Shown here piece by piece: positions 28,407 to 38,907 of a DNA stretch of 64,000 nucleotides. Where the stretch lies: positions 62,001 to 126,000 of the forward strand of contig NZ_CANLYK010000003.1 of assembly GCF_947495325.1 (NCBI RefSeq), written 5' to 3'. The translations under genes were made by a program, and so were the position numbers. The notes beneath the pieces are model-generated. The model was not told the origin of the DNA. It searched no databases and saw only the letters and a list, made by a program, of their open reading frames with translations. Origin of the DNA: an uncultured Allomuricauda sp. Lineage in GTDB: Bacteria; Bacteroidota; Bacteroidia; Flavobacteriales; Flavobacteriaceae. Within the stretch, counting starts at the first letter, position 1, and every line of letters begins with the position of its first letter.

Positions 28407-30719
28407 TTAATTTATGACAGGTTCTGGGCCCATCTCCATTTCCAAAATTCCACCCTCAACAATTTCTTGATGGGTTATCCAATAGCGGTCCAAAGTTTTT
28501 CCGTTCAGTTTCATCGATTGGATATAGATGTTGTCTTTGGAATTGTTATTTGCTTGGATTTTAAATTTCTTTCCTGAATAATAGTCCTGGTCCAATTTTA
28601 TTTCGATTTCATTAAAAACAGGACTTGTAATTTGATAGACATTATCCCCAGGGTTTATAGGGTGAATTCCCATTGCAGCCAATACGTACCATGCGGACAT
28701 TTGCCCCACATCTTCATTGCCACATAAACCGTACGCGTCCGTTCCATAAGCAGATTCGCATATTTTTCGTGTCCATTTTTGGGTCAAATGTGAAACTCCA
28801 GCGGTATTTAGCATAAATGGAACATGGTGCACTGGTTCGTTTGGATGATTGTAATAGTTATTCCAAAGGAAATCTTCCGGAGTATTTTCAAAGAAAGAAA
28901 TAAGTTCATTTTTAAAGGCTTCCTCACCTCCCATCAAAGTTTTTAAACCTTCAATATCATGGGGTACAAACCATCCTTGTTGGTAGGGGTTGCTTTCGAT
29001 ACATCCCTGTCCATGAACCGTTTTTCCTTTCCATTCCAACCAATTTCCAGTACTGTCCTTAGCTCTGAACCAATTCACTTCATCATTCCAAATATTAGCA
29101 TAGTTCTTACTTTTCTTAAAGTACTCCTCTGCAATTTCTTTTTTACCCAGAGATTTTGCAAATGTTGCCAATGCCCAATCCGAATACGCGTATTCCAAGG
29201 TTTTGGAAATGTGCTTATGGGCATATCCCAATTCGCCATTTCCAGTATTGTTGACCGTATTTAAAGAATATTGAAAAGCCTTCTCTATATCATAATTCCG
29301 AATTCCCTTTTGATAGGCATCATTGATTACGGAAACGGCGGGATTCCCCAGCATACACCCCGAATAGGAATTCAACATTTCCCATCTAGGCAGGTATTCA
29401 CGTCCACTTAGCTCAGCCATCTGCAATAAGGAATTCACCTCATCATTTACCAATTTTGGGTTGATTATTGTCTGTAAGGGGAATTGCGACCGAAATACAT
29501 CCCAACCACTAAAAATGGTTCTATAGGTAAAGTCTTTGGTTTGATGTACTTTTTTATCAGCACCGATATACTTCCCATTAACATCTGAAAATGTACGTGG
29601 ATCTATCATGGTATGGTACAGGGCAGTATAAAAAATAGTTTTTTCTATCTCTTTTGCACCTGAAACAGAGACATCTTTTATAGCGTCATTCCACAAAATA
29701 CGCGCATCGTCACTGACTTTGTCAAAATCCCAATGGTCAATGTCGTGCTCCAAGTTTGCCTTTGCTCCTTCTATATTTACAAATGAAATACCGCTTTTTA
29801 CCAAAACCTGTTCCCCTGCCGTGGTACTGAAATTGGTATAAAACCCTAAATGTTTTCCTTGAAGTTCCTTTTTGCCTTCAAAAATTTGGGCATTTTCTAC
29901 AGCTAGTTGATAGTCATCTTGCCTTATAAAGCGCATTTTTCGGGGCACATCAGGAATATTGGCACTCCAAAATCCATAATCCTTAAGTGGTTTACTGAAC
30001 TGGCAATAAAAATAGACTGTGTAATCGGCGTTTCCGGCCCCAGCACCCCAGCCTCCTCCTTCGGGTGGACATTTCATCCAGCCAGAAATGGTATTTTCAT
30101 TTACAACTTTAATATACTGCTCTGTGGACGTTCCTCCTACCCGGCGTGATAAATCTATCTGAATCCTGGAACTATCATTTTCAGGGAAGGTAAATCTTAG
30201 GATTCCTGCCCTAGGTGCAGCTGTCAGTTCTACTTTCACATGATAATCATCCAGCGTTACAGCGTAATAACCGGCTTTTGTGACTTCTGTCTTGTGTGAA
30301 AATCGGGAACGATACCCGCCTTCGGGATTCTTGGGAACACCTCTATTTGTTTTTAACTTCCCTGTTGTTGGTGTAACTAAAAAGTTTCCTAAATCTCCAA
30401 ACCATCCCACACCACTCATATGTGTAAAGCTAAAACCTTCCAAAGTTTCGTGTTCATAGGAATAACCTGAACCATTATCCCCACCTGTAAATGTATCTGG
30501 GCTTAGTTGTACCAAACCAAAAGGCGTGGCCGTTCCAGGAAAGGTTTTTCCAAAACCATGTGCATCTTTTGTTTTTTTACCATAGGTAACCGCTCCAATA
30601 ATAGGATTGATATAATCCACAGGTTGTTTTTGTTGGGGAGTCGGAGTACATGAATTCACAAAAACTACCACACAGCACATGGTAGTCCAAAATTCTAAAT
30701 TTAATTTGTGTATCCCCAT
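28407..30719 (-). CDS. GH92 alpha-mannosidase
   Basis: DYINPIIGAVTYG, FPGTATPFGLVQLSPD, GNEDVGQMSAWYVLAAMGIHP. Confidence 0.93.
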   Translation of the reverse strand: MGIHKLNLEFWTTMCCVVVFVNSCTPTPQQKQPVDYINPIIGAVTYGKKTKDAHGFGKTFPGTATPFGLVQLSPDTFTGGDNGSGYSYEHETLEGFSFTHMSGVGWFGDLGNFLVTPTTGKLKTNRGVPKNPEGGYRSRFSHKTEVTKAGYYAVTLDDYHVKVELTAAPRAGILRFTFPENDSSRIQIDLSRRVGGTSTEQYIKVVNENTISGWMKCPPEGGGWGAGAGNADYTVYFYCQFSKPLKDYGFWSANIPDVPRKMRFIRQDDYQLAVENAQIFEGKKELQGKHLGFYTNFSTTAGEQVLVKSGISFVNIEGAKANLEHDIDHWDFDKVSDDARILWNDAIKDVSVSGAKEIEKTIFYTALYHTMIDPRTFSDVNGKYIGADKKVHQTKDFTYRTIFSGWDVFRSQFPLQTIINPKLVNDEVNSLLQMAELSGREYLPRWEMLNSYSGCMLGNPAVSVINDAYQKGIRNYDIEKAFQYSLNTVNNTGNGELGYAHKHISKTLEYAYSDWALATFAKSLGKKEIAEEYFKKSKNYANIWNDEVNWFRAKDSTGNWLEWKGKTVHGQGCIESNPYQQGWFVPHDIEGLKTLMGGEEAFKNELISFFENTPEDFLWNNYYNHPNEPVHHVPFMLNTAGVSHLTQKWTRKICESAYGTDAYGLCGNEDVGQMSAWYVLAAMGIHPINPGDNVYQITSPVFNEIEIKLDQDYYSGKKFKIQANNNSKDNIYIQSMKLNGKTLDRYWITHQEIVEGGILEMEMGPEPVIN

Positions 30720-30725
30720 AATTAA

Positions 30726-33416
30726 TTATTCCACTTTTAATACTCCCCTTAAACGAATATCCTTTGATGATGCACCAATCATGATTCTAAAATCTCCAGA
30801 TTCTACAACTCGATTTAAATCTTTATCTAACATAGAGAGTTCTTCTGGTCCTATTTGAAAAGTTACTTGTTTTTGTTCTCCTGCTTTTAGCGAAATTCTT
30901 TGAAAGCCTTTAAGTTCTTTAATGGGACGTACTACTGAAGCCAATTCATCCCGAATGTATAGTTGAATGACCTCATCACCATCAATTTCTCCAGTATTCT
31001 TTACCATACACGAAACTTGGACCGTTTCGCTATTTGCGATATTATTTTTACTGAATTCTAAATTGGAATATTCGAAAGTGGTATAACTCAACCCAAAACC
31101 AAATGGGAACAACGGTTGCCCAGTAAGATTATGGTAATTATCACCCCGTCCTGTGGGCTTGTTGTTATAATACAACGGACATTGTGCTGCATCAACTGGA
31201 AATGTAATGGGTAAACGTCCTGCAGGATTTTCATCCCCAAACAGTATATCTGCCAATCCGTTTCCTCCATTTTCACCAGAATACCAAGACATTACTATAC
31301 CATCTACATCAGGCTTCCAATTAGCCATCGTTATGGCGCTTCCACCAACTAATACGACAACTGTTGGTTTGCCTGTTTTAGCAACTGCTTTAATTAAGGC
31401 TTCTTGATGTCCTGGAAGGTCTAATAAGGCCCTATCTTGAAATTCGCCTTCGTGAATTCCTGCTACCACTACGGCAATATCACTTTGTTTCGCGATTGCA
31501 ACTGCGTTGTCAATTTGTTTATCAACCTTATCTTCTACTCCATAATCCCAAATCATTTTAAATTTTGCATTTCCTGCCGATTCAAAATATTCTAGTTTTA
31601 TGTCATACGTTTGTCCTGTTTTAAAAGTCAATGGTTTTACTATGGTGTTGTAAGATTGTTTCTGCCAATTGTCAATAATCAACTCGCCATCTAAATACAA
31701 TCGGTAACCATCATTGCCTTCTATACCAATATTAAAAACTCCAGATTTTGGTGCTTTTAATTTTCCTGTCCATCGTACTGAAAACCAGTCATACGGCAAA
31801 TCTTTATGTGGAGAAAAGAGGGTCCAACCAAATTTAATTTTTTTATCGGTGCGTTCTACTTTTGGTGTTCCGCTTAGTTTAATGTTATCAAAATACTCCG
31901 CTTTTAAACCTTTAGTTTCTTTTCCTTCTTTAGTTGTTGACAAATATTCTGAAGCAATAACTTTATAAGTCTGTTCTTTAAATGGTACACCTTCTGTATA
32001 GAATACATTTGCTTCTCCAATCTTATTAATTATACCATCGTACATAGACACTTTATCATTTCCAGGTCCGCTATAACCTCCTAAACGTGCTGCTTTGGCA
32101 TCGTAACCTATAAGCGCCACTTTAGTTGATTTTTTTAATGGTAATACCTCATTTTCGTTCTTCAATAAAACCATCGCTTTTGCTGCTGCTGTTCTTGCCA
32201 ATTCTCGGTGGTCTTTATGTCCGTTCCAAAGCGTTGCTTCCTTAGCGTCTACATACGGATTTTCAAATAGGCCCAATTCAAACTTCACTTTTAAAATACG
32301 CCTAACGGCCTCATCAATAGCTTTTTCATCGACCATTCCATTTTCAAAGGCTTCCCAAAACAATGGTTTATGATTGTAATTGGTTTGAAACATGACATCC
32401 AATCCCGCTTCCACGGCATCCTCAGTAGCTTCGGCATAATCTTTAGCTGTAAAATGTAATACATTGGCGCCTCCTGTTGCTCCCGCATCGGAAATCACAA
32501 AACCATCAAAACCCCATTCTTCTTTCAGTTTTCTATGCAACAACCATTCGTTGGAAGTACATGGTGTTCCATCCACAGAATTATAGGAGGTCATTACAGA
32601 CCGCGCCCCTGTTTTTTGGAATACAGTTTTAAAGGCTGGAAAATAGATTTCCTCCAACAAACGCTCATTAAAACTAATGGGGTAACTGTCCCTACCGCCT
32701 GCTCCCACATTGGCCACAAAATGTTTTGGTGTGGTGATAACATCCTCCCGTTCAAAAGCTCCAATAAATGCCGATGCCATTTGCGTGGTCAAATACGGGT
32801 CTTCCCCATAAGTTTCTTCGGTACGCCCCCAACGTACATCACGTGCAATGTTTAATACTGGTGATAGAATTTGACGTATCCCTCTTGTTTTAGTCTCTTT
32901 GGTAATGGCATTGGCTACCTTGCTCACTAAAGTGGTGTCCCAGGTTGCTGCCAGGGCTATGGCTTGTGGGTACGCCGTTGCCCCATCACGTGCCAAACCA
33001 TGTAAGGCTTCATTAAATGGGATTATGGGTATACCCAAACGGGATTCCTCCAAAAAATAACGTTGAATTTCGTTGATATCCTGAGCCATTTGTTCGGCAC
33101 TTCCCGTGGAACCATAATCCATGATTTGTTCTGCGGCATTGTCATTCTTTCCTTTAGATGATATTTGAAACCCGAAAATACCGTGTTTGAGCTTGTCCTT
33201 GCCAATGCTTAAATCGCCGGGAATCATAAACATTTGCCAGAATTTTTCTTCCAGAGTCATTCTTCCCATAAGATCGTCTACACGTTCCTGTACCGAAAGT
33301 TTTGGGTTTTTATACCCTGGATTTTCATCGTTCGATTTCTTGGAACATGCCCATATGCACAAGCCCGAAAAGGTGAGTATCACTATCTTTTTTATGTATT
33401 CCAATTTTTTAATCAA
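30726..33416 (-). CDS. GH3 glycosidase with inserted PA14 domain
   Basis: GFVISDAGATGG nucleophile region, GRTEETYGEDPYL, KHFVAN; PA14 motif GKLKAPKSGVFNIGIEGNDGYRLYLDGELIIDNW; FnIII-like C-terminus. Confidence 0.94.
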   Translation of the reverse strand: MIKKLEYIKKIVILTFSGLCIWACSKKSNDENPGYKNPKLSVQERVDDLMGRMTLEEKFWQMFMIPGDLSIGKDKLKHGIFGFQISSKGKNDNAAEQIMDYGSTGSAEQMAQDINEIQRYFLEESRLGIPIIPFNEALHGLARDGATAYPQAIALAATWDTTLVSKVANAITKETKTRGIRQILSPVLNIARDVRWGRTEETYGEDPYLTTQMASAFIGAFEREDVITTPKHFVANVGAGGRDSYPISFNERLLEEIYFPAFKTVFQKTGARSVMTSYNSVDGTPCTSNEWLLHRKLKEEWGFDGFVISDAGATGGANVLHFTAKDYAEATEDAVEAGLDVMFQTNYNHKPLFWEAFENGMVDEKAIDEAVRRILKVKFELGLFENPYVDAKEATLWNGHKDHRELARTAAAKAMVLLKNENEVLPLKKSTKVALIGYDAKAARLGGYSGPGNDKVSMYDGIINKIGEANVFYTEGVPFKEQTYKVIASEYLSTTKEGKETKGLKAEYFDNIKLSGTPKVERTDKKIKFGWTLFSPHKDLPYDWFSVRWTGKLKAPKSGVFNIGIEGNDGYRLYLDGELIIDNWQKQSYNTIVKPLTFKTGQTYDIKLEYFESAGNAKFKMIWDYGVEDKVDKQIDNAVAIAKQSDIAVVVAGIHEGEFQDRALLDLPGHQEALIKAVAKTGKPTVVVLVGGSAITMANWKPDVDGIVMSWYSGENGGNGLADILFGDENPAGRLPITFPVDAAQCPLYYNNKPTGRGDNYHNLTGQPLFPFGFGLSYTTFEYSNLEFSKNNIANSETVQVSCMVKNTGEIDGDEVIQLYIRDELASVVRPIKELKGFQRISLKAGEQKQVTFQIGPEELSMLDKDLNRVVESGDFRIMIGASSKDIRLRGVLKVE

Positions 33417-34781
33417 TTAAAATCGATGTGTATTTTGTTTTAAATCGGTATCAAAAGCCTTGAGTTTTTCACGTAACTTTCTTACTACTTTAGGATTGCC
33501 TTCCGCAACGTTATTTTTTTCTGAAACATCTTTGGCCAGATTGTATAATTCTATTTTATCTTTTACTACGCGTAGCTTCCAGTCTTTATATCGTATAGCT
33601 TCGGCAATTGTGTCCTTATAATAGAAAAAGCCTTCTTTTATATGTGGTGATTTTGTTTTCTTACCTGATAATAATTTCCAAATATTCTTTCCATCTATGG
33701 GTTTATCCGACATTTCACCATCGGTTAAATGAGCTATGGTAGGCAGAAAATCTATGGTAGAAGCAACTTGATTGCACACACTCCCTGCTGCTATTTTTCC
33801 TTTCCATTGAGCAATCATAGGTACACGCATACCACCTTCATACGTTTGAAATTTAAACCCTCTTAATGGCAAAGCACTACCACCACGACCGTTGTCCAAT
33901 TTCCATGGACCATTATCCGAAGTATAGATGACCAGCGTAGTGTCATCAATGCCCAAAGTTTCCAAAGTCCTTAAAATTTTACCTACGCTCCAATCTATTT
34001 CTTCAATAACATCACCATATAGACCTCTTTTACTTTTTCCCTTAAAACCTTCGGAGGCATATAGTGGAATGTGGGGCATTGTATGGGCCAAGTATAAAAA
34101 GAAGGGGGCATCTTTGTTTTCTGTTATAAAATCAACCGCACTTTCCGTGTAACGCTTTGTCAGTGTGGTTTGGTCTACTGGATATTCTACTACTGCATCT
34201 TGCTTCATTAGCGGAACTTTACTTTTACGCCACTTTTTCTCACGAAGACTATCTAAAGTCATTCCTTCCCTAAAAACAATGTTTTCCGCTACCTTGCAAT
34301 TTGGGTTAACCGACATATCATTGCTGAAGGGGATTCCAAAATATGAGTCGAAACCCTGTTTTGTTGGCAAATAGTGCAGCTCATCTCCTAAATGCCATTT
34401 ACCTATGCAAGCCGTGGCATATTGCTGGGCTTTGAGCATATCCGCTATAGTCCATTCCTGGTTGGACAATCCTCCAGGCCTATTTGGCCATAGCACCTTG
34501 GGTACTCCAACTCTTGTAGGATACGAACCCGTCAGCAAGGCTGCACGTGATGGGGAACATACCGGTGAAGCAGAATAAAAATCAGTAAAGCGTATACCGT
34601 CTGCGGCCATTTGGTCAAGATTTGGTGTTTTTATAAGCGGAGAACCAAAAACACCCACATCCTGATAACCCTGGTCATCTGTAAAGATGATAATTACATT
34701 GGGCATAGAACTCTTATTTTGTGCAACCATAACGGTATTAGAACTCAAAAGAAAGATTATTGCAATTAATTTTCTCGTCAT
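33417..34781 (-). CDS. S1-family sulfatase
   Basis: NVIIIFTDDQGYQDVGVFGSP; CSPSRAALLTGSYPTR; GKWHLGD. Confidence 0.94.
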   Translation of the reverse strand: MTRKLIAIIFLLSSNTVMVAQNKSSMPNVIIIFTDDQGYQDVGVFGSPLIKTPNLDQMAADGIRFTDFYSASPVCSPSRAALLTGSYPTRVGVPKVLWPNRPGGLSNQEWTIADMLKAQQYATACIGKWHLGDELHYLPTKQGFDSYFGIPFSNDMSVNPNCKVAENIVFREGMTLDSLREKKWRKSKVPLMKQDAVVEYPVDQTTLTKRYTESAVDFITENKDAPFFLYLAHTMPHIPLYASEGFKGKSKRGLYGDVIEEIDWSVGKILRTLETLGIDDTTLVIYTSDNGPWKLDNGRGGSALPLRGFKFQTYEGGMRVPMIAQWKGKIAAGSVCNQVASTIDFLPTIAHLTDGEMSDKPIDGKNIWKLLSGKKTKSPHIKEGFFYYKDTIAEAIRYKDWKLRVVKDKIELYNLAKDVSEKNNVAEGNPKVVRKLREKLKAFDTDLKQNTHRF

Positions 34782-37108
34782 TTCTGTTTATTTAAAAAAC
34801 CATCAAACCTGTACTTTTTTCCAGGCTTTGTATTAAATTCAATCGTTTTGTTATTATAAACCAAAGTGCAGTTTTCCCCACTTTTTGAAAGCACCTCAAC
34901 CTCTTGTAAAACTGAATTTTTCCAGGTAAAGGACAGCTCAAAACCACCTCTTGCACAAACACCTGAAACAGTACCATCTGCCAATGCATTGGGTAAGGCG
35001 GGCAATAATTCTATCTTGTCCAAATGGCTTTGTAGTAGCATTTCAACAATTCCCGAAGCCCCTCCAAAATTTCCATCGATTTGAAATGGTGGATGTGCAT
35101 CAAAAAGGTTTGGGTAAGACCCTCCCCTAATTTTACGTTCGGGAACCTCAGCCGGACTCAATAAAATATTCAATAGCTTATACGCTCTATTTCCATCGTT
35201 AAATCGTGACCAAAAATTTATTTTCCAAGCCAAACTCCAACCCGTACCATTATCCCCTCGGTATTCCAATGATTGCTTCGCAGCTTTCATCAATTCTGGC
35301 GTTTCTTCATAATTAATTCCTTTTCCGGGATAGACGGCCCATAAATGCGATACGTGCCTGTGATGATTTTCAGGGTCATCCCTATCTTCCATCCACTCCT
35401 GTAATTGCCCGTGCTTTCCTATTTTATTTGGAGCAATTTGTGGAAGCATTGTTTTTAGCTTTTCTGAAAAATCATGGTCCGTCTCCAGAATAGCTGACGC
35501 TTCCACAATCGTTTTAAATAAGGCGCGTATGATTTGATGGTCCATGGTTGGGCCCGCAACCAAGCCTCCAATTTCAGGAGAATTTGATGGTGAACTTATC
35601 AGGTAGCCTGTGTTGGGGTCCTTATATAAAAATTGAGAATAAAACAATGCCGCATCACGCATGAGTGGATAATTTTCTTTTAAGAATTCTTTGTCCTTGG
35701 TAAACAAATAGTGCTCCCAGATATGTGAACAAAGCCATGCGCCGCCTGAAAGCCATATTCCGTGGTTGGATGCATTTACCGGAGCCGCCCCTCTCCAAAT
35801 ATCCACATTGTGATGAACGATCCACCCCTCTGCATTATAATGTTCCTTGGCCACGATGCTTCCCGTTTTTGAAATATCCTCGATAAAATCAAACAAGGGT
35901 TCGTGGCATTCACTCAAGTTGGTCACTTCCACAGGCCAATAGTTCATTTCCAGATTTATATTGGTCGTATAACTACTGAACCATGGTGGTTTTATCTTAT
36001 CGTTCCAAAGCCCTTGAAGTGTAGGTGGTTTGCTTCCAGGTCGACTTGAGGCAATCATCAAGTACCGTGCGTATTGCACATATAAAGCAATTAATTGGGG
36101 ATCATTGGGGTCTTTCCAAAAGTCATAAATCCTTTTATTGGTAGTCACTTTCGATTTTCCATTATCCCCAAAGTCCAACTGAAAACGATTATATAAAGAT
36201 TGATAATCTTTACTATGCCTTTTCTTTATTTTCTCAAATTTTTTGGATTCAATACCTTTTAAGGTTTCACTTACCTGTTGATAAGGATTGCCCGATACAT
36301 CTTTAAAATTGATATAATTAGTTGCTGCCGACATATAGATAGTGGCTTTGGATGCATCAACTATTTTTAGCTTACCATCTTCAACTTCTACAATACCATC
36401 AGTATCTACTTTTATTGTTGAAACACCCTTTAAAACACCGTCTTTTATTTTTACTTCAAGTGTTTGGGATTTACCACTTGTTTTCAGTTGTTTATCTTCA
36501 TGAATAGCATCTAACCAAATTTTAAAACTTAATGCTTTTGATTTGCTTGAGGTTAGGTGTACAACCATGACCTTGTCCGGAAAACTAGAGAACACTTCAC
36601 GTTCAAAAACAACATCATTTACTTTGTATGATACGTTGCTAACCGCATTTTCTATATCTAAAGTCCTTGAATAATTTGAATACTTTTCATGTCCATCAAA
36701 ATTGATGTAAATGTCTCCAAAAGGCTGATAATGAATTTGTTTTAGCGGTTCGCTCATAAACTCTTTTGTAGCCAGGTCTTGAGCTTCCCGCTGTTTACCA
36801 TCGGTTAACAATTGTCTTATTTCCGCTAGATAATTTCCTGCACCTTTATTGGAATAATCATGTGGTTGCCCCCTCCATAAGGTTTCTTCATTAAACTGAA
36901 TATGTTCTTGTTCCACACCACCATAGACCATCGCACCCAAATTTCCATTTCCAATGGGTAGTGCCTCAGTCCATTTTTTCGCGGGAACATCATAAGCAAG
37001 CTTCATACCTTCCTGTGACAACAAATCATATTGGACCAAGAAAAGTAATGCAGCGATACCAATCAATTTTGTCATTTTCATGTAGGGTAATTTCATCTTT
37101 CTATTCAA
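34778..37108 (-). CDS. GH95 alpha-L-fucosidase family
   Basis: PAKKWTEALPIGNGNLGAMVYGGVEQEHIQFNEETLWRG; LQGLWNDKIKPPWFSSYTTNINLEMNYWP; HRHVSHLWAVYPG. Confidence 0.95.
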   Translation of the reverse strand: MNRKMKLPYMKMTKLIGIAALLFLVQYDLLSQEGMKLAYDVPAKKWTEALPIGNGNLGAMVYGGVEQEHIQFNEETLWRGQPHDYSNKGAGNYLAEIRQLLTDGKQREAQDLATKEFMSEPLKQIHYQPFGDIYINFDGHEKYSNYSRTLDIENAVSNVSYKVNDVVFEREVFSSFPDKVMVVHLTSSKSKALSFKIWLDAIHEDKQLKTSGKSQTLEVKIKDGVLKGVSTIKVDTDGIVEVEDGKLKIVDASKATIYMSAATNYINFKDVSGNPYQQVSETLKGIESKKFEKIKKRHSKDYQSLYNRFQLDFGDNGKSKVTTNKRIYDFWKDPNDPQLIALYVQYARYLMIASSRPGSKPPTLQGLWNDKIKPPWFSSYTTNINLEMNYWPVEVTNLSECHEPLFDFIEDISKTGSIVAKEHYNAEGWIVHHNVDIWRGAAPVNASNHGIWLSGGAWLCSHIWEHYLFTKDKEFLKENYPLMRDAALFYSQFLYKDPNTGYLISSPSNSPEIGGLVAGPTMDHQIIRALFKTIVEASAILETDHDFSEKLKTMLPQIAPNKIGKHGQLQEWMEDRDDPENHHRHVSHLWAVYPGKGINYEETPELMKAAKQSLEYRGDNGTGWSLAWKINFWSRFNDGNRAYKLLNILLSPAEVPERKIRGGSYPNLFDAHPPFQIDGNFGGASGIVEMLLQSHLDKIELLPALPNALADGTVSGVCARGGFELSFTWKNSVLQEVEVLSKSGENCTLVYNNKTIEFNTKPGKKYRFDGFLNKQK

Positions 37109-38898
37109 CCTTTTATTTCTAAATAAAATGGATACACGTATACCAATGTTCCGTTTCTTTCAACATATAGCTTGGGCATGATTCTAACATCCCCTTTGTT
37201 CAACAGTATATTTTTAAAACTGAGCTGGGTTTGCCCCTTTCCTTCAAACTCCATTTTTCTACTGTCATCTCCAATAACCAATTCTAAATTGCCGTTATGG
37301 TTTAGTCCTTTGTCAAGGTGTACAGTTATATCAAAAGACTTTGTTTCATCAATTTTGGCATCCCAATAAATAAAATCCTTCTTGATACCCACTACTTTTT
37401 CAAAATGAGCATCGTTCTGATTAAGCATAACCGGGTTTTCAAAAGTTGTTCCGATAATCGGTTTAGGAGATTCCACAATATGTTTGGATGATTCCATTGT
37501 AGTAAGCCAAATGTCCATTTCAGACTTCAATTCTTTTACGATGGCTTCATTCTCACCTGAAATATCATTTTGTTCAAAATAATCTTTGCTCAAATCAAAT
37601 AACTCGAACTTATCATTTCCTTCATCATCCTGACCTACGCCCACAAGTTTTAGGTTTCCTTTTCGGGTAGATACATTTCTGTACCTCACGGGAGCGGTTC
37701 TTGACCAGTATCGATTTATTATTCGATTAGGAAAATTGTCTTCCGCCTTGGTCAACAGGGGCATTAAACTTTCTCCTTCAATTTCCAGGCCTACAGGTAT
37801 TTTTGCTCCTGCAAGTTCTGCCAATGTTGGTAAGATATCGTAATGGGCGGCGGGAGCTTTAATATCCCGGGCTTCTTTAAACATCTTGGGATAATACCAA
37901 AAACTGGGTACTCTTACGCCTCCTTGAAATACGGAACCTTTTCTTCCCCGCATACCAGCAATATATCTTGGATGCTGCGGGCCATTGTCCGTCATGAAAA
38001 TAACCAAGGTGTTTTCCTCTATACCCAAACTTTCCAGTTTATTGAAAAGTAATCTTAGGTTGTCATCAATGTTGGTCACCATACCATATACCTTTCTGGC
38101 ATTCTCCCTACTATGCTTGGTCACTTTTGGATACGGATTACCCTGATCTATTAGTCCTTCATCTGAATCCGTATCCTTATACATATCATAGTATTCCTGT
38201 GGAAGTTGCAAAGGACCGTGAGGGGCATTAAAAGACAGGTATAGAAAAAATGGATCGTCTTTGTTTTCTTCCACGTATTCCATCGCAGCTTTTGTGAATA
38301 CATCTGTACAATATCCTTTGGTTTGAACCTGTTTCCCATTACTCCAAAGAATAGGGTCAAAGTAGCTGCTGTCCCTTTTTAATGTATTTGGCCAGTCTCC
38401 ATATTGTCCAATTCCTCCTGAAAGATGATTTAATGTATATTCAAAACCTTGGTCTTGCGGACGCATTGGGTAATTATCACCTAAGTGCCATTTACCTATC
38501 ATTCCTGTTTTGTAGTTAGCTTCCTTAAGCAGCTCAGCTATGGTGACCTCTTCAGTTGCCATCATGGCACCTCCCCTATAGGTGTCGTGTACGCCCGTGC
38601 TCATGGGGTATTTACCAGTCATTAATGCAGATCGAGTGGGAGCACAAACCGGGTTTACCAAAAATTCATCAAAACGTACACTGCGTTCTGCTAGACTATC
38701 TAAAACAGGGGTCTTAATATTGGGGTTTCCATAATATCCCAAATCTCCAAAACCTTGGTCATCCGTTATAATTAAAATTATATTTGGTTTTTCTTGGGTT
38801 TTATCAACTTTTTCAGCACAAGACATCATACTTAAACCTATAATAAATAGGCTTATTATTATTAACTTCATTACTGTCGTGTGTTGTAAAAACTTCAT
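37105..38898 (-). CDS. S1-family sulfatase with C-terminal beta-sandwich-like extension
   Basis: NIILIITDDQGFGDLGYYGNP; CAPTRSALMTGKYP; GKWHLGDNYP. Confidence 0.94.
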   Translation of the reverse strand: MKFLQHTTVMKLIIISLFIIGLSMMSCAEKVDKTQEKPNIILIITDDQGFGDLGYYGNPNIKTPVLDSLAERSVRFDEFLVNPVCAPTRSALMTGKYPMSTGVHDTYRGGAMMATEEVTIAELLKEANYKTGMIGKWHLGDNYPMRPQDQGFEYTLNHLSGGIGQYGDWPNTLKRDSSYFDPILWSNGKQVQTKGYCTDVFTKAAMEYVEENKDDPFFLYLSFNAPHGPLQLPQEYYDMYKDTDSDEGLIDQGNPYPKVTKHSRENARKVYGMVTNIDDNLRLLFNKLESLGIEENTLVIFMTDNGPQHPRYIAGMRGRKGSVFQGGVRVPSFWYYPKMFKEARDIKAPAAHYDILPTLAELAGAKIPVGLEIEGESLMPLLTKAEDNFPNRIINRYWSRTAPVRYRNVSTRKGNLKLVGVGQDDEGNDKFELFDLSKDYFEQNDISGENEAIVKELKSEMDIWLTTMESSKHIVESPKPIIGTTFENPVMLNQNDAHFEKVVGIKKDFIYWDAKIDETKSFDITVHLDKGLNHNGNLELVIGDDSRKMEFEGKGQTQLSFKNILLNKGDVRIMPKLYVERNGTLVYVYPFYLEIKG

Positions 38899-38907
38899 TA
38901 TTTACCT

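Noticed and set aside
38652-38661. GGTTTACCAA match to the alginate operator motif
   Set aside because: Single half-length match inside a sulfatase CDS (encodes part of FLVNPVC), no tandem copy and no promoter context
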